Shown in pieces: positions 1-5,159 of a stretch of DNA of 11,481 nucleotides; within the stretch, counting starts at the first letter, position 1; every line of letters begins with the position of its first letter. This stretch comes from JBKECF01 sp047974375 (GTDB taxonomy: Bacteria > Bacillota > Clostridia > Lachnospirales > CAMZNU01): contig JBKECF010000064.1 of assembly GCA_047974375.1 (NCBI GenBank), forward strand, positions 1 through 11,481, read 5' to 3'. The notes below the pieces were generated by a model. That model saw only the letters and a list, made by a program, of their open reading frames with translations. It was not told the DNA's origin and ran no database searches. The translations under genes and the position numbers were made by a program.

Positions 1-45
1 TTGCTTTTTAAAATCGTCTGTATAATTTTTTGTTTTTTTAGCCAT
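1..45 (-). CDS. IS3-family transposase OrfA, N-terminal 15 codons (partial)
   Basis: Only the first 15 codons are inside the window, reading MAKKTKNYTDDFKKQ. This resembles the start of IS3-family OrfA proteins, whose helix-turn-helix domain usually opens with a basic stretch followed by Y(S/T)xxFK. The ATG is preceded by AGGAGAG at a good distance, and an AT-rich promoter lies upstream (-10 TATAAT at 73-78, -35 TAGACA at 97-102, 18-nt spacer). OrfA would bind the IS ends and be fused by frameshifting to the DDE protein OrfB. The rest of the element is not visible, so the family call rests on a very short peptide. Confidence 0.55.
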   Translation of the reverse strand, partial: MAKKTKNYTDDFKKQ

Positions 46-72
46 TTATAATCTCTCCTCTACTTTTTATTT

Positions 73-102
73 ATTATACTATGACCGAATTTTATTTGTC
101 TA
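73..102 (-). promoter_or_regulatory. Promoter of the IS transposase
   Basis: On the - strand, TAGACA (97-102) and TATAAT (73-78) are 18 nt apart and lie just upstream of the AGGAGAG ribosome binding site of the transposase frame. The -10 is perfect and the -35 has one mismatch to consensus. Confidence 0.45.
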
Positions 103-107
103 ATTAA

Positions 108-506
108 TTATAACCTATCCAATCCATCCTCCACAAGTGTCTGTACTCGCTTCACATCGTTTGTATTTCTCGTGATGAGCGATGATGTGCCTATTTTGTC
201 AAATTCGTCATTAGAAAAGCTCATTGCCTTTCTATAGACTTCTCCGCGTAGTCTGGCACCGAATCTGTTCGCCAGCCGCGAGGAAAAAAAGGCATTTAAG
301 ACGGCCGCGATAAAACTTATTGTGGTCAAGGCAATCATTATCGTGCCTTGATTCCAAATATAGGCCATATTGTTTGTTACTACACCTTTGTCTACGATAT
401 TCGTGGTTATCGTAGGAATGTACAGATCGCAAGCCGCCTGTACAATCAGAAAAGCAATGGCGATTATCGCCGCTATCGGGTTGATTTTCTTTACTAATTT
501 GAACAT
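108..506 (-). pseudogene. ABC exporter (fused permease-ATPase), truncated after the first third by an IS
   Basis: The first ~127 residues match the transmembrane start of a fused ABC exporter half-transporter (ABC_membrane domain followed by ATPase, normally about 570-600 aa). A hydrophobic segment lies at residues ~10-27, followed by DLYIPTITTNIVDKG (typical of the first extracellular loop), a second segment at ~53-73, and RLRGEVYRKAMSFSNDEFD followed by LITRNTNDV, the conserved intracellular loop. The frame then meets a stop after EDGLDRL, where the IS-like segment begins. The ATG at 504-506 is chosen because GGAGGG sits 6 nt upstream; an in-frame upstream start at 578 would overlap the -35 box. 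Walker motifs and the rest of the permease are missing, so it cannot transport. Pairing with the adjacent marR is typical for multidrug or peptide exporters; a second exporter subunit may lie beyond the IS. Confidence 0.8.
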
Positions 507-549
507 AAATGTCCCTCCAGTTTGATTTAGTGTCCTTGGAAACAAATCA

Positions 550-578
550 AGTATAGCACGGTTTAGTTTCTTTGTCAA
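550..578 (-). promoter_or_regulatory. Promoter of the truncated ABC exporter gene
   Basis: On the - strand, TTGACA (573-578) and TATACT (550-555) are separated by exactly 17 nt. A TG one base upstream of the -10 makes it extended. The promoter lies between the marR terminator and the exporter ribosome binding site, so the exporter gene had its own transcription start. Confidence 0.8.
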
Positions 579-583
579 CTAAA
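562..583 (-). promoter_or_regulatory. MarR-type operator over the exporter -35 box
   Basis: A 22-bp palindrome, TTTAGTT-N8-AACTAAA, covers the -35 hexamer. It agrees with the palindrome over the marR -35 (1197-1218) at 18 of 22 positions. One pair of differences (positions 4 and 19) keeps the symmetry, as expected of a dimer binding site. Binding would block RNA polymerase. Assignment to the neighbouring MarR is inference from position and the shared sequence. Confidence 0.65.
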
Positions 584-590
584 TTTTTTC

Positions 591-627
591 AAAAAAGGCA
601 GCTCAATCAAAGAGTTGAGCTGCCTAA
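591..627 (-). terminator. Rho-independent terminator of marR
   Basis: Read on the - strand, GGCAGCTCAA and TTGAGCTGCC form a perfect 10-bp stem with an 8-nt loop, followed directly by six T residues. It lies about 35 nt past the marR stop and separates marR from the exporter promoter. A shorter A/T tail on the other side could make it work weakly in both directions. Confidence 0.85.
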
Positions 628-661
628 AATTTCATATATATTTTTTATTGGGTTGGAGTAC

Positions 662-1150
662 TTATAATCTATCAAGACCTCCCGACTTAATATCTATACC
701 CATCTTTTCAATTTCTGCATCCAAATGCCTATTATATATTTCAGTGAACCTAAGCATGGCTTCATATTGTTCCTTTGTTACCTGCTCAAATACAGCCTTA
801 TCTCGCTCTTGGTGTTCTTTGTGTAACTCCGCATGGATTTTGTAAATTTTTTCCCCTTGCGCAGTAAGTCTAAAATAGATTTCTTTTTTATTATTTGATT
901 TCTGATAGCTTTCGATAAGACCCTTATTAATCATCTTTTTTGTCAATTTGCTTATGGCGCTTTTGGTCATATAAAAAGATTCCGCAAGCTGTGTCACGTT
1001 GGAATCTACATTTTCTCCAATGTATTCAGCGCAATGTACTTCAGACGGATAATAATCGCTAAGTTCAGTTTTCATCCTTGCGCCATTAAGCAAATTCCTC
1101 TTGTTAAATAAATCCCAAAAACCCTCCATGACTTGTTCTTCTATATTCAT
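662..1150 (-). CDS. MarR-family transcriptional regulator
   Basis: A 162-aa protein of normal MarR length. The winged helix-turn-helix is visible: NVTQLAESFYMTKSAISKL at residues 51-69 is helix-turn-helix plus recognition helix, and residues 83-97 (QKSNNKKEIYFRLT) form the wing. Helices before and after would form the dimer interface. Family members are usually autorepressors whose DNA binding is relieved by small ligands or oxidation; Cys40 is the only cysteine, so a thiol switch is possible but unproven. The ATG at 1150 has AGGAGG 7 nt upstream. Operator-like palindromes overlap the -35 of its own promoter, lie downstream of its -10, and overlap the -35 of the exporter gene that follows, so it probably represses itself and that exporter. 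Since the exporter is broken, its remaining local target is itself. Confidence 0.88.
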   Translation of the reverse strand: MNIEEQVMEGFWDLFNKRNLLNGARMKTELSDYYPSEVHCAEYIGENVDSNVTQLAESFYMTKSAISKLTKKMINKGLIESYQKSNNKKEIYFRLTAQGEKIYKIHAELHKEHQERDKAVFEQVTKEQYEAMLRFTEIYNRHLDAEIEKMGIDIKSGGLDRL

Positions 1151-1164
1151 GCTCTATCCTCCTA

Positions 1165-1184
1165 ACTGTTGATACGCTAACAGT
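1165..1184 (-). promoter_or_regulatory. Second operator-like palindrome in the marR leader
   Basis: ACTGTT-N8-AACAGT is a perfect 6+6 palindrome directly after the -10 and before the AGGAGG site. It has the same GTT-N8-AAC core and spacing as the operator at 562-583. It may be an accessory autorepression site, or alternatively a hairpin in the mRNA leader. Confidence 0.5.
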
Positions 1185-1213
1185 ATTATAATAAATTTTT
1201 GTGTCTTTATCAA
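1185..1213 (-). promoter_or_regulatory. marR promoter
   Basis: On the - strand, TTGATA (1208-1213) and TATAAT (1185-1190) are separated by 17 nt, about 35 nt upstream of the marR start. The -10 is perfect and the -35 has one mismatch. Confidence 0.8.
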
Positions 1214-1218
1214 CAAAA
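1197..1218 (-). promoter_or_regulatory. MarR-type operator over the marR -35 box
   Basis: TTTTGTT-N8-CACAAAA is a 22-bp near-palindrome (one mismatch in the half-sites) overlapping the -35 hexamer. It matches the exporter operator at 18 of 22 positions, including a symmetric pair of changes. The position implies autorepression. Confidence 0.62.
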
Positions 1219-1261
1219 TGTTTTGTTTATGTAAGTGCAGTTTTAACTCGTACAACGTACA

Positions 1262-1692
1262 AATATGGATGATGGAGAACGAACCAAACTAAAATAAAAG
1301 GCTCTAAATCTGTATGAGCAGGGGAAAATAAGTGAGGAATGTTATAAAATAGTTTCAGATATAGATTAAATTTCAGGGGATTTACTAGGATTTCAAAAAG
1401 AAAGCATCACAGTATCATGAAGCTTCGGGCGGCTGGTTCTGGTGGGAAGCAAAGGAAGTGAACCCTATTTATGGCTTTGGAAACTCATAGTCGATATGCA
1501 GAATGATTATCACAAGCTAGAAAATTTAATTTGGTTTGGAGTGGTCAAGACCATGAATGATATCCAGGGGATAATTACTGTGATATAGTGGGTACTGATA
1601 TTTATGCTAGTGAATATAAGACTGAGCAAGTTCATCGTTACATTAAATGGCAAACTAGCATGTACAAATCGCTTCAATCCTCGGAGCAGTAA
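1262..1692 (+). pseudogene. Relic of a GH26 beta-mannanase, frameshifted and truncated
   Basis: No single frame is open, but stitching frames recovers the core of a glycoside hydrolase family 26 enzyme (endo-1,4-beta-mannanase type). In order: YEQGKISEECYKIVSDID, a stop, ISGDLLGFQKESI (frame of 1262, to ~1412); then HEASGGWFWWEAKE at 1416-1457 (shifted frame), the GH26 acid/base signature normally inside WRPLHEASGGWFWW; then GSEPYLWLWKLIVD...YHKLENLIW back in the first frame to ~1536; then WSGQDHE, a stop, and YPGDNYCDIVGTDIYASEY from 1537 in a third frame, ending at TAA 1690-1692. These blocks follow the normal GH26 order. About 140 codons remain of the usual 300 or more, with at least three frame changes and two internal stops. 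No signal peptide or second catalytic glutamate region is left. It cannot be functional. Confidence 0.75.
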
Positions 1693-1806
1693 TTGCTCTT
1701 AAGTACTTTAAACTGAAAGATTCTTGTCAGTAATACAGCAAGATAACAGATTAAGAAATGTCCTATGATGATATCTTTTTTGCAAATAAACTCCTAAGGT
1801 GTGACA
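1693..1806. other. No gene recognised
   Basis: This AT-rich stretch lies between the mannanase relic (+) and the permease relic (-). I see no promoter, terminator or conserved frame. A short - strand frame overlapping the permease relic ends here, but nothing in it is recognisable. Confidence 0.4.
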
Positions 1807-1881
1807 TCATACTGTCCTTTGAAAACAGCGGCAAATTTTGTTTTTTGCGATATTCTTCAGTGCGTTTTTCAGTATGCACAC
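1807..1881 (-). pseudogene. N-terminal fragment resembling an ABC-transporter (FtsX-like) permease
   Basis: A GTG at 1879-1881, preceded by AGGAG 7 nt upstream, starts a frame reading VCILKNALKNIAKNKI and stopping at 1807-1809. The first 15 residues resemble the amphipathic N-terminus of FtsX-like permeases of clostridial MacB-type ABC transporters (typically M-x-ILKNALKNI-x-RNK). After that the sequence is no longer permease-like. The gene would have followed the reading frame ending at 1908 in an operon-like order. The identification rests on a short motif. Confidence 0.4.
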
Positions 1882-1907
1882 GTTCCGTCTCCTAATTTTT
1901 TAGTTTT

Positions 1908-2056
1908 TTATGCCTTTCCAGCACAAAGTGAGAGCATAAACAACCCCACACCGATGAGAACGGCGAGTGTAAGCTGTGGAAACCCGTGACGGTAAACGCG
2001 CCCATGTTGAAAGGGGCGTTAGTAATGCCAACCAGATTAAGTATATAACTGCCAAC
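1908..2056 (-). pseudogene. C-terminal relic of a membrane protein, one frameshift
   Basis: Reading on the - strand from ~2056, one frame gives GSYILNLVGITNAPFNMGAFTVTG. After a single apparent base loss near 1980 it continues in another frame as PQLTLAVLIGVGLFMLSLCAGKA and a TAA at 1908-1910. The last part is a convincing hydrophobic helix ending in a short basic tail, as in C-termini of small membrane proteins or transporter subunits. The upstream side meets a stop at once and joins unrelated sequence. The FtsX-like start 27 nt downstream suggests both were members of one transporter operon. The family is not identified. Confidence 0.42.
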
Positions 2057-2124
2057 TTAGATAACGAATTAACTTCTTTTAATTTTCCCCAGAAGAGGCA
2101 AGTCGAAATGATTCCACTTTTGGG

Positions 2125-2232
2125 GTAAATATGTTTCCTAATACGGCATCCCCAAATTTCAAACAGTAGATATGTTCCCACGCACTTCCAAGCCTTGAGT
2201 TGACTGTATTTTAAGGCAGTTGATATGTTTCC
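2125..2232. repeat. Three imperfect copies of a 14-bp motif, GTAGATATGTTTCC-like
   Basis: On the + strand, GTAAATATGTTTCC (2125-2138), GTAGATATGTTCCC (2166-2179) and GTTGATATGTTTCC (2219-2232) share the core GATATGTT(T)CC with starts 41 and 53 nt apart. Copy 1 is followed by ACGGCATCCCC and copy 2 by the related ACGCACTTCC. No coding explanation is evident. It may be part of a dispersed intergenic repeat family or the end of a lost element. Confidence 0.5.
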
Positions 2233-2317
2233 CCATAACGAAAAAAACGGCAAGACCAATTTCATAACCAGCTTTGCCGCTATATCGATTCTCTCAAAAC
2301 CCCAATAAATCAGCCTT

Positions 2318-3643
2318 TCAGCCACCTTTCCTTGTAAGCAAGATGACACACTCCACGTGGTTACACATACAAAACATATCTACAGGCTGAACATCACCGA
2401 TACAATAGCCTTTTTCGGCAAAAATCCCCAGGTCACGTGCTAGAGTTTTTACATCACAGGAGATATAGATAATTTTTTTCACATGCTGGGCAACAGCGTC
2501 TATAAATTTTGTATCCAATCCCTTTCGTGGTGGGTCAACTATTATTGCATCCAAATTATGAATCTTAGATATTTCCTCTTCTGCCAGTCCTACTATGAAC
2601 TCAACATTTTCCAGTGCATTTAGTTCTTTGTTTTCCTTGGCACAATCCACGGCTTCTTTTACGTATTCTATGGCTGTTACATTATTATTTTTCTCTGCCA
2701 ACATCAGTGATATAGTGCCAATACCACAATAGGCATCTAAAACATTATCATTTTCTCCCATTAATTCTAAAGCTTTGTTATATAATTTAGTGGTTTGTAT
2801 AGGGTTTACTTGATAAAATGAATGTAGGGAGATTTTAAATTTATTACCATTTAATTCATCTATTATATAGCCGTTGCCGTATATTACATCGTATTTTTTT
2901 CCTAAAATTATATTAGTTTTATCCTTGTTATAATTAATTAGTACAGTTGTAGCGCCTATACTTCTCATTTCTTGAGCAAACTCTGAATTATATTTGAAGT
3001 CCTTGCTATTTAGGACTAGGGCAACCATTAATTCATTAGTATTAAAGGCGTATTTTACTACTAAGTGTCGAACTAGGCCTTTGCCCGTTTCTTCGTTATA
3101 GGATTTTAGTTTATATTTATTTATAAATTTATTGCATTGATGAAGGACTTCATTAATTTTTTGATGTTGTATCATGCAATTCTTAATTTCTATAATATTA
3201 TGACTTCTTTTTTTATAAAAACCGAAAAAATATTTGCCATCTTTTTCGCCGCAAGGAAACTGCCCTTTGTTTCTATAGTTAAAAGGATTTTCCATTGGTA
3301 TTACTTCATTTACATCGGTATTTACACCTCTTATTTTTAAAGTATTTTCAATATTTTTTCTTTTAATTTCCAATTGATATTTATAATCTATATGACAAAA
3401 ATCACAACCACCACACTCATTGCTATAGGGACAAAAAGATTTAACTCTATAGGGGGATTTTCCTATAATTTCTTCAAGTCTGCCAATGGCATAATTCTTT
3501 TTTACTTTTATAATTTTTATATTACATACATCTTTTGTGATAGCTCCATTTACAAAAACTACAAAGTTATCTACTTTACAGACCCCCATACCATCATGGT
3601 TAACATCAATTATTTCCGACTTTATATAATCATTTTTTTTCAT
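2318..3643 (-). CDS. rlmD: 23S rRNA (uracil-1939-C5)-methyltransferase RlmD/RumA family
   Basis: Makes 5-methyluridine in 23S rRNA using S-adenosylmethionine. Numbering from a GTG at 3649 gives 443 aa, the usual family length. An N-terminal TRAM RNA-binding domain covers roughly residues 5-60. The [4Fe-4S] ligands are all present as C73-X5-C79-X2-C82 plus C158, the same spacing pattern as in E. coli RumA. The SAM site is DAYCGIGT (305-312), followed by VDPPRKGLD (371-379), the nucleophile Cys398 in SCDVKTLARDL, and the base Glu433 in NHVECV. Two starts are possible, GTG 3649 and ATG 3643; I list the ATG, although AGGA lies 8 nt before the GTG. The 3' end encodes LLTRKGG and is immediately followed by degenerate sequence. 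Family members annotated RumA, RlmCD or RlmD can differ in target uridine, so the exact site is inferred. Confidence 0.9.
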   Translation of the reverse strand: MKKNDYIKSEIIDVNHDGMGVCKVDNFVVFVNGAITKDVCNIKIIKVKKNYAIGRLEEIIGKSPYRVKSFCPYSNECGGCDFCHIDYKYQLEIKRKNIENTLKIRGVNTDVNEVIPMENPFNYRNKGQFPCGEKDGKYFFGFYKKRSHNIIEIKNCMIQHQKINEVLHQCNKFINKYKLKSYNEETGKGLVRHLVVKYAFNTNELMVALVLNSKDFKYNSEFAQEMRSIGATTVLINYNKDKTNIILGKKYDVIYGNGYIIDELNGNKFKISLHSFYQVNPIQTTKLYNKALELMGENDNVLDAYCGIGTISLMLAEKNNNVTAIEYVKEAVDCAKENKELNALENVEFIVGLAEEEISKIHNLDAIIVDPPRKGLDTKFIDAVAQHVKKIIYISCDVKTLARDLGIFAEKGYCIGDVQPVDMFCMCNHVECVILLTRKGG

Positions 3644-3660
3644 ATACACCTATTTTATCC

Positions 3661-3691
3661 TAAAAAGGCTGTCACCTAAGGAGAACAGCCT
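3661..3691 (-). terminator. Terminator between the S-component gene and rlmD
   Basis: Read on the - strand, AGGCTGT and ACAGCCT form a 7-bp stem with a 12-nt loop, followed by TTTTT. It ends the transcript of the upstream S-component gene and lies only about 12 nt before the rlmD start. rlmD expression may therefore depend on partial read-through, because I see no clear promoter in the gap. Confidence 0.7.
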
Positions 3692-3740
3692 ACATACATT
3701 TTAATTCTGAATTTTGCTTTAAGCAAAGCCAATTTAGTGT

Positions 3741-3766
3741 CTGGTCGGAAGTTTCACTTTCTGCTC
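3741..3766 (-). repeat. Copy A of a covarying hairpin repeat (partner at 8836-8861)
   Basis: Read on the - strand, GAGCA, a stem GAAAGT-GAA-ACTTCC, then GACCAG. It matches 21 of 26 positions of copy B downstream of thiD. All five differences are transitions; four lie in the stem and either keep or improve pairing, and one lies in the loop. It is preceded by GTTGC and TCGAG, as in copy B. It sits in the 3' untranslated region of the S-component gene, upstream of that gene's terminator. Confidence 0.6.
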
Positions 3767-3799
3767 GACTATGCAACCGATGTCACTGTTTAGCACGGT

Positions 3800-4354
3800 T
3801 CAAAATTGTATTTCCTTTACTTTTAAAAATTTTACTAGAACAGATACAAAAACACAAGATAGAATTTTATCTACCATATTTGCCATAACTGAACTGGCGA
3901 AAGTTGATTCAAATATATCTTTGCCCATTCCCTGAAATAAAAGCACTAAATAGTCAGTACCTGCACCAGTTATGCCGTCAAAGAGCAATACATTTATGGG
4001 AACTGCTATTAAGGAACAGACAAATCCTAAGGAAATTCCCATTATAATAGCTTCTATAATTCCAAAGCCTTTAGGAGCTAGCATGCCTGCTATAAAGCCT
4101 ATGGCGATATTTACGGGGGCAAATGGTATGGCGACAACACCATAAGTTAAACCTAGAAATAAATTTGTAGATAACCCAGTTAATACACCAAAAAATGGGC
4201 CACATATGGTTGCTATAAAAATAGTTCCTATGGAATCCAAAAAGAGAAATGGTGTATCTAGCTTTTCGAATAAAGAGCCTAAGGCTACGTTTACTACTAC
4301 AGCTACAATTGATAAAAGAACTTTTTTTCTTAGTGTTGCTCTAAAATTTTTCAT
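3800..4354 (-). CDS. ECF-type transporter S component (substrate unknown)
   Basis: A 184-aa, very hydrophobic protein with about six membrane segments, the size and shape of the substrate-binding S component of energy-coupling-factor vitamin transporters. The region LDSIGTIFIATICGPFFGVLTGLSTN (~residues 39-64), with small residues and a TGLSTNL turn, is typical of the clostridial S-component group similar to C. difficile CD3073. S components dock on a shared EcfA-EcfA'-EcfT module; none is encoded here, so it would use a module elsewhere (group II). It starts with ATG at 4352-4354 after AAGGAGGG, has its own promoter, and is divergent from the TPP-controlled thiamine operon. That suggests, without proof, a thiamine-related ligand. 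Its leader carries no TPP element, and the sequence is not an obvious ThiT or ThiW. Confidence 0.72.
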   Translation of the reverse strand: MKNFRATLRKKVLLSIVAVVVNVALGSLFEKLDTPFLFLDSIGTIFIATICGPFFGVLTGLSTNLFLGLTYGVVAIPFAPVNIAIGFIAGMLAPKGFGIIEAIIMGISLGFVCSLIAVPINVLLFDGITGAGTDYLVLLFQGMGKDIFESTFASSVMANMVDKILSCVFVSVLVKFLKVKEIQF

Positions 4355-4444
4355 GTTCCCTCCTTATGATGTTGCGAGCTTTTTTTAGTATTCTTTCTTT
4401 TAAAATTTTTTCGTGACTAGAATTGTAGTCCTCTTGTTAAATTT

Positions 4445-4473
4445 ATTATATCACTATATATGACCTATGTAAA
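4445..4473 (-). promoter_or_regulatory. Promoter of the S-component gene
   Basis: On the - strand, TTTACA (4468-4473) and TATAAT (4445-4450) are separated by 17 nt. Transcription would start ~85 nt upstream of the ATG. The leader contains a small GACTA/TAGTC hairpin near 4417-4432 but no U-run, so no riboswitch can be claimed. Confidence 0.7.
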
Positions 4474-4917
4474 ATTGAAATTACGGATATCAAAGAGTTT
4501 TCTCTTTAAAATGCCTATTCGTCCTGTAAATAATGGACCTACTATGGGGGTATGATTTTTACAGATTAACTAAAAATGCGGCAGGAAGCTATTACAGCTG
4601 GGCAGTTGCATGCCTTAATTATTTTTTTTGTATACTTATTCTATAGGTGGCCGAAATAGAATTTTAAAGGTGTTATTTAAGTAATACACAGTTAAGTTAC
4701 TAAGCTTGAGTCAGTGTTCTTCTGTACGGCTTGTGGAGAAACAATTGAGTATGATCCGTTTCTAGATTCATCAATAAGTTACAGCGACTACGATGCTTTA
4801 GGTAGGGTGTTTTTTGATAGCGCAAGGACTTTGAGTTCGAATGCCATAAAATATAATTATAAACTTTAACTTGTTTCAAGACAGCCTCGTTTTTTATATA
4901 TCGAAAAAAATAATTCC
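4474..4917. other. Intergenic region without an intact gene
   Basis: This lies between the divergent promoters of the S-component gene and the thiamine operon. I find no complete gene, tRNA or clear terminator. A 28-codon frame from 4576 (MRQEAITAGQLHALIIFF) has no ribosome binding site. A longer coding-like stretch at 4696-4869 is listed separately. The region is probably eroded coding sequence. Confidence 0.5.
4696..4869 (+). pseudogene. Coding-like 57-codon remnant of unknown family
   Basis: An open + frame after a TAA at 4693-4695 reads VTKLESVFFCTACGETIEYDP and then FLDSSISYSDYDALGRVFFD, ending at TAA 4867-4869. The composition looks like a real protein, with a CxxC pair (CTAC) of zinc-knuckle type and a balanced polar surface. 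There is no ribosome binding site, and the only possible starts are internal GTGs. It is most likely the C-terminal piece of a lost gene. I do not recognise the family. Confidence 0.3.
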
Positions 4918-4946
4918 ATGACAAATATTTTTTTATGTGTTATGCT
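4918..4946 (+). promoter_or_regulatory. Promoter of the thiamine-salvage operon
   Basis: ATGACA (4918-4923) and TATGCT (4941-4946) are 17 nt apart, a few bases upstream of the TPP riboswitch aptamer. The start of transcription would fall near 4953. Confidence 0.65.
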
Positions 4947-4962
4947 TGTGAAAATAAAATAT

Positions 4963-5042
4963 GGGGAGCTGGTATTCTGGCTGAGAGGAAGTAATTGAAC
5001 TTCGACCCTTAACCTGATTTAGGTAATGCTAACGTAGGGAAA
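4963..5042 (+). promoter_or_regulatory. TPP riboswitch (THI element) aptamer
   Basis: All conserved blocks are present in order: GGGGAGC opening P1 at 4963, GCTGAGA (4980-4986) in the pyrimidine-sensing arm, GACCC then CCTGAT, and the pyrophosphate-sensing arm ending with AATGC..ACGTAGGGAA that closes P1. The GGAAGTAATTGAACTTCGACC part is the variable P3 arm. It binds thiamine pyrophosphate and controls cytX-thiM-thiE-thiD. The attenuator hairpin follows 16 nt later, so control is by transcription termination. Confidence 0.95.
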
Positions 5043-5058
5043 ATATCAAATTTATTAG

Positions 5059-5089
5059 ATATGCCTTTATGGTGTGTCTTTTTTTTTTG
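5059..5089 (+). terminator. TPP-controlled attenuator terminator
   Basis: GATATGCC (5059-5066) pairs along its whole length, with three G-U wobbles, with GGTGTGTC (5072-5079) around a 5-nt loop, followed by ten T residues. It lies between the TPP aptamer and cytX. The aptamer-proximal ATATC at 5044-5048 can pair with GATAT at 5059-5063, offering a weak competing antiterminator. TPP binding should favour termination. Confidence 0.85.
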
Positions 5090-5159
5090 AGAAATTACTT
5101 CCACCTATTTTGTTTTAAGATTAGCGAGCAGAAATTTAACTACATTTTTAGGAGGAAGA

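Larger units (their letters stand above)
1..121 (-). mobile_element. Left end of an IS3-like insertion sequence (partial)
   Basis: A short transposase reading frame with its own promoter and ribosome binding site starts at 45 and runs off the window. The ABC exporter frame next door loses family-like sequence just where this segment begins. The outer boundary is an estimate: a TG dinucleotide followed by GATAGG, read on the - strand from 121, is a plausible IS terminus. A target-site duplication cannot be checked because the other end lies outside the window. The existence of an IS is inferred from the transposase N-terminus and the broken neighbour; the exact end is uncertain. Confidence 0.55.

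Noticed and set aside
108..686. The marR and truncated exporter frames both end in GLDRL
   Set aside because: The match covers only about 15 bases at two gene ends with no wider similarity. Probably coincidence, although a short shared junction cannot be excluded.
1900..2349. A 149-codon - strand open frame overlapping the rlmD end
   Set aside because: It starts at a GTG inside rlmD without a ribosome binding site, covers the three-fold repeat, and runs out of frame over the better membrane-protein relic at 1908-2056. Probably a chance open frame.
4402..4440. Possible small riboswitch (such as preQ1) in the S-component leader
   Set aside because: There is a GACTA/TAGTC hairpin, but the conserved preQ1 sequences and a terminator or sequestering stem are missing.
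4576..4659. A 28-codon hydrophobic frame (MRQEAITAGQLHAL...)
   Set aside because: No ribosome binding site, no promoter in a fitting place, and no recognisable family.
4780..4830. YDALGR string suggesting an RHS repeat
   Set aside because: A single six-residue match, with none of the repeated YD units or toxin architecture of RHS proteins.
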